DNA of 5,685 bases from an uncultured Veillonella sp. GTDB taxonomy: Bacteria > Bacillota > Negativicutes > Veillonellales > Veillonellaceae. The translations under genes were made by a program, and so were the position numbers. Of the stretch, positions 1 to 5,541 are shown one piece after another. Position 1 is the stretch's first letter. Every line of letters begins with the position of its first letter. The stretch lies in NCBI GenBank assembly GCA_959608595.1, contig CAUHTB010000060.1, positions 1 through 5,685 on the forward strand, written 5' to 3'. The notes under the pieces were generated by a model. The model ran no database searches and was not told the origin of the DNA. It was given only the letters and a program-made list of their open reading frames with translations.

Positions 1-138
1 TGCCCATGTACCTTTGACATGAACAACATCCGTAGTAACAGTCGCATTCCCCGCCCACACTACAAGCGGTGCACTAAGCCATAAGGCAACTGCACTAGAC
101 AGAATAACGCTGCGTTTTACATGTCCCCACCTATTCAT
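1..138 (-). CDS. N-terminus of a secreted protein, probable TonB-dependent outer-membrane receptor (partial)
   Basis: This is the first 46 codons of a gene that runs off the left edge of the window. The ATG at 138 has a perfect AGGAGG ribosome binding site (144-149) five bases upstream. The protein starts with a basic stretch (MNRWGHVKR), then a hydrophobic core at about residues 10-28, then a plausible signal peptidase site after VWA (residues 27-29). The first mature residues include TDVVHVKGT, which resembles a TonB box leading into the plug domain of TonB-dependent receptors. These receptors import siderophores, heme or cobalamin across the outer membrane using TonB-ExbBD energy. The neighbouring PchR-like regulator and FecCD permease, and a Fur-like site in its promoter, support an iron-complex receptor. 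No plug or barrel is visible, so another exported protein remains possible. Confidence 0.6.
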   Translation of the reverse strand, partial: MNRWGHVKRSVILSSAVALWLSAPLVVWAGNATVTTDVVHVKGTWA

Positions 139-220
139 TGTGCCCTCCTAAAATTTAATGAAATATATTATGTTGTATCTTTTACACCCATAAAAAAAGA
201 TACACTTTAGCAACACATAA

Positions 221-235
221 TGACATTGAATATCA
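221..235. promoter_or_regulatory. Candidate Fur box in the promoter of the probable receptor gene
   Basis: The 15-mer TGACATTGAATATCA matches the 7-1-7 Fur consensus TGATAATNATTATCA at 11 of 14 informative positions, with intact outer triplets. On the minus strand it lies directly downstream of a TATAAA -10 hexamer (236-241), so it would cover the transcription start of the gene beginning at 138. Fur bound to iron would then repress it. The site is palindromic in itself (AATGA and TCATT arms at 219-223 and 233-237). AT-rich DNA gives chance matches, so this is a candidate. Confidence 0.45.
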
Positions 236-264
236 TTTATATTTTAATGTTAGCAAAGTGTATC
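236..264 (-). promoter_or_regulatory. Candidate promoter of the probable TonB-dependent receptor gene
   Basis: On the minus strand, -10 TATAAA (241 to 236, five of six matches) lies 17 bp from a poor -35, GATACA (264 to 259, three of six). The start would be near 229, giving a leader of about 90 nt. The weak -35 overlaps the AAGATACACTTT arm of the inverted repeat, as expected at a promoter that needs an activator. A second possible -10, CATAAT (172 to 167), has no good -35. Confidence 0.35.
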
Positions 265-410
265 TTGCATATCTACTCCGAAAAGACCAAAAATATACAT
301 TTTGGACAATATTAAGTTTTATAACCTACCCGTTCTAAGCCTTAAACACTTATATTTTAAATATTACTAACACTATAATGCATGCCTTGGTTTAGTTTGG
401 CTTAAGGTAT

Positions 411-1301
411 TTATACTTTACGATAAGCACTAGGCGTTACACCTGTGGACTCTTTGAATGCACTAGTAAATTTACTACCATTCTCGTAGCCTACAGCATT
501 AGCAATTTCTAAAACAGATTGATCTGACTCTTGAAGCAAGCGCTTAGCGGCATTAATACGACATTCCTTTAAATATTGATGGATTGTCGTACCATATACC
601 CCTTTAAAACAACGCTTTAATGTTGATGTAGGAATATCAAATTGGTCAGACAAGGAATCTATGGTTATCCGTTTCATAAACTGTGTAGATATATATTCAT
701 TAACAGCTTTTACAATATCTACTTGTTGTTTACGATAGGAGCTTCTCTTTTCATGATTAGTTGTAGAAATAATAGATAATAATAAGAAAATTTCAATAAC
801 TTTTAACTTAAAATAGTGCCCTTTAATTTGATCAGGCACTTTATATAAGCTAGAAAAAATTTGACGAACCGCTTCCGTCTCTTCCATCATCATACCAAAG
901 TCAGAATGCTCACAGAATCGATTTGCTAATTGAGTCAAATCGATGCGCGCTTCAGTCACAAGTGCATCTAATACGGGTTGAGCCTTTTCAACATCTACGA
1001 GTAATACAATCCCTTTAAAGAGCTTTGTAGGGAAGTAGTTCTCATGTTGATAATCAGCATGAATATGCCATCCTATGGACATATCACCGGGCCCCATATA
1101 TAAATAATCACCAGCTGTAAACTTGCACTCAATGCGCCCCTCTTCACAATGATTTATGGCAAACGTCTTTGTATGTGATTTTGCATAAAATTGAATTGTT
1201 TCTTGCTTCACATCAAGGAACATCAAATCGATACCGTCAAACACTGTATGTCTCGACATAGAATTTCCTGCATGTGAAACTGCATGATTATGTGGATTCA
1301 T
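411..1301 (-). CDS. AraC-family transcriptional regulator, PchR-like
   Basis: This 296-residue protein is a DNA-binding regulator with an AraC-type C-terminus (about residues 199-294). The first helix-turn-helix is near 212-233 (ITIDSLSDQFDIPTSTLKR). The second is near 263-295 and contains the family signature GYENGSKFTSAFKESTGVTPSAYR in overlapping form. The N-terminal half resembles the ligand-sensing region of siderophore regulators such as PchR: a CEEGRIE stretch at 52-58, GDYLYMGPGD at 64-73, and NYFPTKLFKGI at 88-98. Such regulators usually activate a TonB-dependent receptor and transport genes when the siderophore is present. The next gene on the same strand, 272 bp downstream, is the probable receptor, the natural target. 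The start at 1301 has only a GGTGA ribosome site four bases away. Methionine 15 (ATG at 1259) has AGGAA five bases upstream and is a credible alternative. Confidence 0.88.
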   Translation of the reverse strand: MNPHNHAVSHAGNSMSRHTVFDGIDLMFLDVKQETIQFYAKSHTKTFAINHCEEGRIECKFTAGDYLYMGPGDMSIGWHIHADYQHENYFPTKLFKGIVLLVDVEKAQPVLDALVTEARIDLTQLANRFCEHSDFGMMMEETEAVRQIFSSLYKVPDQIKGHYFKLKVIEIFLLLSIISTTNHEKRSSYRKQQVDIVKAVNEYISTQFMKRITIDSLSDQFDIPTSTLKRCFKGVYGTTIHQYLKECRINAAKRLLQESDQSVLEIANAVGYENGSKFTSAFKESTGVTPSAYRKV

Positions 1302-1338
1302 ACGATCACCATATACACAAATACTATAAAAATTATTA

Positions 1339-1353
1339 TATACATAATTATCA
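1339..1353. promoter_or_regulatory. Candidate Fur half-site over the araC-type gene promoter
   Basis: TATACATAATTATCA carries a perfect ATTATCA half-site and matches the 7-1-7 Fur consensus at 10 of 14 positions, all the mismatches lying in the other half. Read on the minus strand it begins TGATAATTATG and overlaps the end of the -10 and the predicted start of the regulator gene. This would make the regulator iron-repressed, as siderophore AraC-type regulators commonly are. The background is AT-rich, so confidence is modest. Confidence 0.3.
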
Positions 1354-1381
1354 TAGTATACTTATTGATATCCATTGTCAA
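1353..1381 (-). promoter_or_regulatory. Promoter of the AraC-family regulator gene
   Basis: A perfect -35, TTGACA (1381 to 1376 on the minus strand), lies 17 bp from TACTAT (1358 to 1353, four of six matches to TATAAT). An overlapping TATACT (1360 to 1355) is a better hexamer but leaves only 15 bp. Transcription would start near 1346, about 45 nt before the ATG at 1301. Between this promoter and the terminator near 1521, I see only AT-rich sequence with no gene. Confidence 0.55.
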
Positions 1382-1520
1382 ATTTAAAATAGTAATAATT
1401 CATTTTTCTTTAATAATATAAGTTTTTCCTATTTGTAATCCATATAAGATATTTTCAGTAATATATAAGACTTTGTTCATTAGACTCTATTCATTACACA
1501 GCCTATCTATGTATTATTGA

Positions 1521-1576
1521 TTTTACAATAAAATAAGCCTTGCAAGTTAAACCAATGCAGTCTAACTTACAAGGCT
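1521..1576 (-). terminator. Rho-independent terminator of the PTS-DUF454 operon
   Basis: Bases 1536-1549 pair with 1563-1576: seven base pairs (AGCCTTG with CAAGGCT), one C-A mismatch, then six more (AAGTTA with TAACTT), around a 13-base loop. On the minus strand the stem is followed by a T-rich tract (TTATTTTATTG, 1535 down to about 1525). It starts 27 bp past the stop codon of the gene at 1604-1999, so it ends the operon that began near 4181 and separates it from the regulator gene. Confidence 0.8.
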
Positions 1577-1603
1577 ATATTTAGAGTTATTAGTGATAAT
1601 TCT

Positions 1604-1999
1604 TTATTTTTTTGTTTTTACAATAAAGACTAATGCTATAACATGACCAATCCATACAAAGGCCATAACACCAAGTGCAATAGGCATATTCTGACTAAAA
1701 TATGCACCAATTGCCATTATTGTACTAACCGATAAGAGAATGGACAACTTTGTCCGCAACGTCAACGCTTTATCGCGTTCATAAGCACCAACAGTCTTTT
1801 GATATAAACTAGACGCCAAAAACATTTTATGGAATCGTTCAGATCCTCGAGCTAAACAAAACAAGGTAAGCATATAAAAAGGTACTGTTGGCAATAGTGG
1901 TATTACAATTCCTGCTGTACCGAGAACAAAACTGATTGCTCCAATAGTCAAGAATATATATCGCACAACCACATTACTATGTTGCTCAGTTGTTTTCAT
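1604..1999 (-). CDS. DUF454 (YbaN-like) inner-membrane protein
   Basis: This 131-residue membrane protein belongs to the DUF454 family, which includes E. coli YbaN; no biochemical function is established for it. The family hallmark GIVIPLLPTVPF is at residues 30-41, followed by FCLARGSERFH (47-57). Hydrophobic segments lie at about residues 13-34, 38-51, 84-102 and 106-126, and the C-terminus is short and basic. Its ATG overlaps the stop codon of the IIC gene by one base (TAATG), and its AGGAG ribosome site lies inside the end of that gene, so it is probably translationally coupled to it. A terminator follows 27 bp downstream, making it the last gene of the operon. A role in assembly or quality control of the transporter would be speculation. 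Confidence 0.85.
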   Translation of the reverse strand: MKTTEQHSNVVVRYIFLTIGAISFVLGTAGIVIPLLPTVPFYMLTLFCLARGSERFHKMFLASSLYQKTVGAYERDKALTLRTKLSILLSVSTIMAIGAYFSQNMPIALGVMAFVWIGHVIALVFIVKTKK

Positions 2000-3366
2000 T
2001 ACTCCTCTTCTACGTAGTTAATAACTTTACCTTTTGTTTTAATAAAGTTTGGAATAATAAGTACAAGAGCTGCAATGGCTACGATACCATAGATACCAGC
2101 CATACCAATCCATTCGAATGCATGACCTAATACAAGACCCATTACGGCAAAGTCTGCATCACCAAATGTTGTATTTTGGAAACCTAATTGACCAAGAACT
2201 GGCAATGCCAATGCTGGTAAGAAGGTAATAGCCAAACCATTAAGGAATGCACCTACTGCAGCACCACGACGGCCGCCTGTAGCATTACCATAAATGCCTG
2301 CTGTTGCACCACAGAAGAAATGAGGTACAAGACCAGGAATGATCAATACACCACCTACAGCACCAAGGATAAGCATGCCGATAATACCGCCAATAAAGGA
2401 GCTAATGAAGCCCAATACTACAGCCGTTGGAGCATATGTAAAGAATACTGCACAGTCTACTGCTGGAATTGCATTAGGGATAATTTTTGTAGCAATACCT
2501 TGGAAAGCAGGAATCAAGTCACCTAAGATCATACGTACACCAGAATATACGATTGTTACACCTACGGCAAAGTTCATAGCACTCATAACCGCATATAAGT
2601 AAGGGCTCATGTCACCAGATAAGGTAGCTACAAACTCAGAACCTGCTGCAAAGGCTGCAATCAAATAGAATACGATCATAGTCAATGCTGTAGATAATGT
2701 GGAGTCACGTAAGAAGCCCCATTTTTCAGGAATTTCAATATCTTCGGTACTATCATCTGCTTTACCTACATATTTAGCAACCCAAGCAGATAAATAGTAA
2801 CCTAAGCTACCAAAGTGACCAATAGCAATTTCATCACCGTCTGTAACTTTGGATGTATAACTTTGACCGATTGCTGGAGAGATAGCAGACCAAGCGCCCA
2901 TCAAGAAACCACCTACAAGGATGAGTTCCATACCAGATAAACCTGCTGTACCAAGTACGGCAGACATAAGACATGCCATAAACAAGCTATGATGACCTGT
3001 TAAGAACACATATTTGAACTTGGTGAAACGAGCAATACATAAGTTCATCAATAAGCCTACAACGAGAATAGACATCGTTTCAACACCAAGTACCTTTTGC
3101 GCTACAGCTACGATAGCTTCGTTGTTTGGTACAACGCCAGTAATGTGGAATCCATGCTCAATCATCTTACCTAGTGGATCAAGGTTATTAACGATAACAC
3201 CTGCACCGGCTGCGAGCATCAAGTAGCCAAGAATAGGTTTTAATGTACCAGTCATTACCTTATGAAACGGACGTTTCAAGGCAATTAAACCTATACATGA
3301 CATAATACCAATCAAAAGTGCTGGTTGAGACAGCACATCGCGTAAGAACTCTAATACCATTTCCAT
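1999..3366 (-). CDS. ulaA: PTS transporter subunit IIC, ascorbate (UlaA) family
   Basis: This is the 455-residue membrane channel of a phosphotransferase system, close in length to E. coli UlaA (about 465). It would carry L-ascorbate or a related sugar acid across the inner membrane while IIB phosphorylates it. Polytopic hydrophobic segments span nearly the whole length. Recognisable conserved stretches are TGHHSLFMACLM (123-134), GHFGSLGYYLSAWVAKYVG (183-201), PAVDCAVFFTYAPTAVVLGF (301-320) and IPGLVPHFFCGATAGIYGNA (343-362). A charged loop (about 202-222) splits the two halves. AGGAGG at 3374-3379 precedes the ATG by seven bases. The gene sits 31 bp after IIB and overlaps the DUF454 gene. 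Substrate is uncertain, because no ascorbate catabolic genes lie nearby; the symbol marks the family, not proven specificity. Confidence 0.9.
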   Translation of the reverse strand: MEMVLEFLRDVLSQPALLIGIMSCIGLIALKRPFHKVMTGTLKPILGYLMLAAGAGVIVNNLDPLGKMIEHGFHITGVVPNNEAIVAVAQKVLGVETMSILVVGLLMNLCIARFTKFKYVFLTGHHSLFMACLMSAVLGTAGLSGMELILVGGFLMGAWSAISPAIGQSYTSKVTDGDEIAIGHFGSLGYYLSAWVAKYVGKADDSTEDIEIPEKWGFLRDSTLSTALTMIVFYLIAAFAAGSEFVATLSGDMSPYLYAVMSAMNFAVGVTIVYSGVRMILGDLIPAFQGIATKIIPNAIPAVDCAVFFTYAPTAVVLGFISSFIGGIIGMLILGAVGGVLIIPGLVPHFFCGATAGIYGNATGGRRGAAVGAFLNGLAITFLPALALPVLGQLGFQNTTFGDADFAVMGLVLGHAFEWIGMAGIYGIVAIAALVLIIPNFIKTKGKVINYVEEE

Positions 3367-3397
3367 GGCACTACCTCCTATATATAGTTGTTACATT

Positions 3398-3673
3398 TTA
3401 TTGAGCTGCTTGTTTCAATGCATCAAGAATATCTTCAGTGATTTTCTTTTTATTGATATAGCTACGAACAATAGCGACATTCTTATCTTCAAATTGTTCA
3501 GCTAACTCTTTTACAGTTACAATAAGGTCTGCTTTGCGGCCTTGTGCGGCATTAAAATCAATAGATTCAACTTGTGCATCAATACCATTTTCAGCACAAA
3601 TCTCTTCAATTTTCATTTTTAGCATCAAGCTAGAACCAATGCCATTACCGCATACAGTTAATACAGAAATCAT
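3398..3673 (-). CDS. PTS subunit IIB, ascorbate/galactitol type
   Basis: This 91-residue cytosolic domain receives phosphate from IIA and passes it to the incoming substrate at IIC. The P-loop-like signature VCGNGIGSSLMLKM (residues 7-20) contains the phosphorylated cysteine, Cys8. The short size and the alternating beta-alpha pattern (SVLTVC at the start, ADLIVTV at 48-54, VAIVRSYI at 66-73) match stand-alone IIB proteins such as UlaB. Its ribosome site (GGAGG, within 3681-3687) overlaps the TAG stop of the IIA gene 12 bp upstream, so the two are probably coupled. It is complete, with no missing active-site residue. Confidence 0.9.
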   Translation of the reverse strand: MISVLTVCGNGIGSSLMLKMKIEEICAENGIDAQVESIDFNAAQGRKADLIVTVKELAEQFEDKNVAIVRSYINKKKITEDILDALKQAAQ

Positions 3674-3685
3674 ACTTGCCTCCTC

Positions 3686-4150
3686 CTAAACGTATTCTTG
3701 ATCTTCTAAACGCTCTGCCAAGAATTCTTGTACATCTTCAATACATTCAAAATCAGCTGCTGCATCTAAAAACTCTTCATCTTCAAATAACGTAGCAATA
3801 TCAGTCAACAATTGAATATGTTCATCCTTGTTAGGAGCACATAAGAATAATGCAACAGAAACCGGATCGTTATCAGGGCTACCAAAGTTTAATGGTTTTT
3901 CTAAGGTTACTAAAGCAGTACCTACACGTTTTGCCCCATTTTCCGGGCGAGCATGTGGCATAGCAAGACCTGGTGCCAATACAATATATGGCCCCATTTC
4001 ACGTACAACCTCTACCATAGCCTCTGTATAAGATGGGTCAGTAAAACCTGCATCAACCATAAGTTGACCACCGTGACGAATTACCTCTTCCCACGTTTCT
4101 GCGGGATAATGAAAAGATACATTATCCTCAGATAGTAAATCTTGTAACAA
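3686..4150 (-). CDS. PTS subunit IIA, mannitol/fructose (EIIA-2) type, TTG start
   Basis: This 154-residue cytosolic protein accepts phosphate from HPr and passes it to IIB. The catalytic histidine is His66, in the motif APGLAMPHARPENGA (59-73). The second conserved histidine is His111, in KDEHIQLL (108-115). Length and motif order fit the EIIA-2 family that includes UlaC and SgcA. The C-terminal 35 residues are strongly acidic. Translation should begin at TTG (4150), since a perfect AGGAGG lies seven bases upstream and the next in-frame ATG is only at codon 31, which would remove conserved sequence. It is the first gene of the operon IIA-IIB-IIC-DUF454. Confidence 0.88.
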   Translation of the reverse strand: MLQDLLSEDNVSFHYPAETWEEVIRHGGQLMVDAGFTDPSYTEAMVEVVREMGPYIVLAPGLAMPHARPENGAKRVGTALVTLEKPLNFGSPDNDPVSVALFLCAPNKDEHIQLLTDIATLFEDEEFLDAAADFECIEDVQEFLAERLEDQEYV

Positions 4151-4157
4151 GCTAACA

Positions 4158-4163
4158 CCTCCT
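4158..4163 (-). promoter_or_regulatory. Ribosome binding site that fixes the TTG start of the IIA gene
   Basis: AGGAGG on the minus strand, seven bases from TTG at 4150. No ATG or GTG is correctly placed nearby, so this site decides the start. The rare start codon paired with an ideal site may lower the IIA yield. Confidence 0.8.
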
Positions 4164-4187
4164 AAATTTACTCACGTATATACTTGT

Positions 4188-4215
4188 ATTATATCTATTC
4201 TTACAGTTTTTTCAT
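4188..4215 (-). promoter_or_regulatory. Promoter of the PTS IIA-IIB-IIC-DUF454 operon
   Basis: A perfect -10, TATAAT (4193 to 4188 on the minus strand), is preceded by a 16-bp spacer and -35 ATGAAA (4215 to 4210, four of six matches). Transcription would start near 4181, leaving a leader of about 30 nt. I saw no hairpin antiterminator or convincing operator beside it. The remainder of the divergent intergenic region (4216-4375) is AT-rich, with short scattered ATTAAC repeats and no gene or RNA I can recognise. Confidence 0.6.
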
Positions 4216-4375
4216 ATAACAAAATAGGAATACGGTAATAAAAACAAATAAAATTAACATTTTACCTATTATTTTATTAATAAATTACCTCAAATTAACG
4301 AATGAATATTTATCCTTATTTCTAAATTTTTATTAACATTAAAATCTTATTTTAAATTTCACTTCGAGTACGATT

Positions 4376-4403
4376 TTAACAAGAACTTCTATAGAATTAT
4401 ACT
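4376..4403 (+). promoter_or_regulatory. Candidate distal promoter (P1) of the FecCD permease operon
   Basis: -35 TTAACA (4376-4381, five of six) and -10 TATACT (4398-4403, five of six) are 16 bp apart. The start would be near 4410, about 98 nt before the ATG. A Fur-like 15-mer at 4400-4414 (10 of 14 matches, ending in AATCA) overlaps the -10 and the start, but it is a weak match in AT-rich DNA. Confidence 0.4.
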
Positions 4404-4457
4404 TATTATAATCAATACCTATACATGTATGTATATTGTATATATATAGAAAGTTCT
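4382..4457. repeat. Bulged inverted repeat linking the two candidate permease promoters
   Basis: AGAACTTCTATA (4382-4393) is mirrored by TATAGAAAGTTCT (4445-4457), differing by one extra base in the right arm. Each arm sits in the -35/-10 spacer of one candidate promoter. The pair could be two half-sites of an operator able to loop the DNA. Confidence 0.4.
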
Positions 4458-4464
4458 CTATACT
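4436..4464 (+). promoter_or_regulatory. Candidate proximal promoter (P2) of the FecCD permease operon
   Basis: -35 TTGTAT (4436-4441, three of six) and -10 TATACT (4459-4464, five of six) are 17 bp apart, with a start near 4471 and a leader of about 37 nt. The spacer holds AAGTTCT (4451-4457), the inverse of AGAACTT (4382-4388) in the spacer of the distal promoter. Confidence 0.4.
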
Positions 4465-4507
4465 TAGATAAGGTTATATTACCTATACAATAAAATAAGG
4501 AGATTTT

Positions 4508-5515
4508 ATGCAAACTTCTATAAAAGCATTAATACTATGTATAATATTATGTATTTCATTGGTAACGGCCTTACAATTTGGATCCACATTTATTTCTTTA
4601 GATCAAATCATTCCTGCACTTATGGCTATGATGGACCCAAATGCCACCACATCCATGACAAACACAATTATTACAGATATTCGTTTGCCTAGGCTCATCT
4701 ACTCAGTACTAACAGGTATAGGCCTATCCCTTGTAGGTTTATTAATGCAAACGGTAACTAGAAATGCTCTAGCAGATCCCTATGTATTAGGTGTTTCATC
4801 GGGTGCTAGTACAGGTGCCGTATTTGCTATCATCATGGGCGGTATTCCACTACTAGGGGCCTATAATACGCCTGTTTTTGCAGCCCTAGGTGCAGCTCTC
4901 TCTATTATCTTGGTATTGCTCTGTGTTGGTAAAAGCAACAGCCCTGTGAAGCTCATCCTCATCGGTATGGGCATGACGGGGATATTCTCGGCTTTAACTA
5001 TGATGATTATTTACGGAGCCAAGCACGAGGCACAAGTTCGAAGTGCTATGTTCTGGCTCCTAGGTAGCTTCGCAGGCATTCAATGGGGTGATTTACCATT
5101 AACGGCTATTATTGTAATCTTGTTTATGCTATACATCTATATGTTTAATCAAGATCTTGATGTGCTACTACTAGGTAATCATGAAGCAGCACAAATGGGC
5201 TTATCAGTTAAACAGTTACAGCTAAGCATCGTTATTATATCCTCTATTGTCATTGCCACATTAGTATCAAAAGTGGGTGTAGTCGGTTTTATAGGACTCA
5301 TAATTCCACATCTAGCTAGAATTGTGGGTGGCCCTAAGCATAGAAACACATTACTTTTTAGTGCTCTAATCGGTAGTATCGTCATGATATGGTCAGATGT
5401 ATTATCAAGAGCCCTATATAGTCCGGAAGAAATCCCAATCGGTGTTCTTACATCCTTACTAGGGGCTCCACTCTTCATATGGATTATTATGAATCGTTAC
5501 AAACACTATGGTTAG
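4508..5515 (+). CDS. FecCD-family ABC transporter permease for iron complexes
   Basis: This 335-residue inner-membrane permease has the length and motif order of the BtuC/FhuB/FecCD family, which imports siderophores, heme or cobalamin. After an N-terminal transmembrane segment (5-25), the family core DIRLPRLIYSVLTG (57-70) leads into QTVTRNALADPYVLGVSSGA (81-100). Near the end, VGFIGLIIPHLARIVGG (259-275) is the cytoplasmic coupling region that contacts the ATPase, and PEEIPIGVLTSLLGAPLFI (306-324) is the usual last-helix motif. AAGGAG (4497-4502) lies five bases from the ATG. The ATPase gene follows after 26 bp. No periplasmic binding protein is upstream, so it must lie further right or elsewhere. 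The locus context favours iron over vitamin B12; sequence alone cannot settle the ligand. Confidence 0.9.
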   Translation: MQTSIKALILCIILCISLVTALQFGSTFISLDQIIPALMAMMDPNATTSMTNTIITDIRLPRLIYSVLTGIGLSLVGLLMQTVTRNALADPYVLGVSSGASTGAVFAIIMGGIPLLGAYNTPVFAALGAALSIILVLLCVGKSNSPVKLILIGMGMTGIFSALTMMIIYGAKHEAQVRSAMFWLLGSFAGIQWGDLPLTAIIVILFMLYIYMFNQDLDVLLLGNHEAAQMGLSVKQLQLSIVIISSIVIATLVSKVGVVGFIGLIIPHLARIVGGPKHRNTLLFSALIGSIVMIWSDVLSRALYSPEEIPIGVLTSLLGAPLFIWIIMNRYKHYG

Positions 5516-5541
5516 TGTATATCATATCTATAGGAGATACT

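Larger units (their letters stand above)
197..266. repeat. 12-bp perfect inverted repeat enclosing the Fur-like site
   Basis: AAGATACACTTT at 197-208 is repeated exactly in inverted orientation at 255-266, with 46 bp between. The motif AAGATACA also appears a third time, on the minus strand at 173-181 (ending AAGATACAA). Two readings fit. As DNA, the arms could bind the adjacent AraC-family regulator around the receptor promoter. As RNA from the gene at 411-1301, the minus-strand hairpin is followed by seven T residues (198 to 192), so it could be that gene's terminator, although the stem is AT-rich and the loop long. Apart from these elements and the candidate promoter, I see nothing in 139-410. 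Confidence 0.6.

Noticed and set aside
335..404. Possible hairpin TAAGCC/GGCTTA just downstream of the regulator gene
   Set aside because: The stem is six base pairs with a roughly 50-base interval and no following T-run, too weak for a terminator.
2320..2602. Plus-strand open frames inside the IIC gene
   Set aside because: They are antisense to a well-conserved membrane protein, have no ribosome site of note and low-complexity products that match no family I know.
3828..4135. Plus-strand open frames opposite the IIA gene
   Set aside because: The IIA product on the minus strand has both conserved histidines and a strong ribosome site; these frames are its shadows.
4251..4340. Scattered AAATTAAC and TTAACATT repeats in the divergent region
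   Set aside because: They are short, irregularly spaced and expected by chance in DNA this AT-rich. There is no CRISPR-like periodicity or transposon end.
4151..4507. Cobalamin riboswitch or T-box upstream of the permease
   Set aside because: BtuC-type permeases can be under B12 riboswitches, so I looked for the B12-box and GC-rich helices. The region is almost purely AT with no such element.
5179..5478. Minus-strand open frame of 99 codons inside the permease gene
   Set aside because: It lies opposite the conserved coupling region of the FecCD permease and has no recognisable motif.
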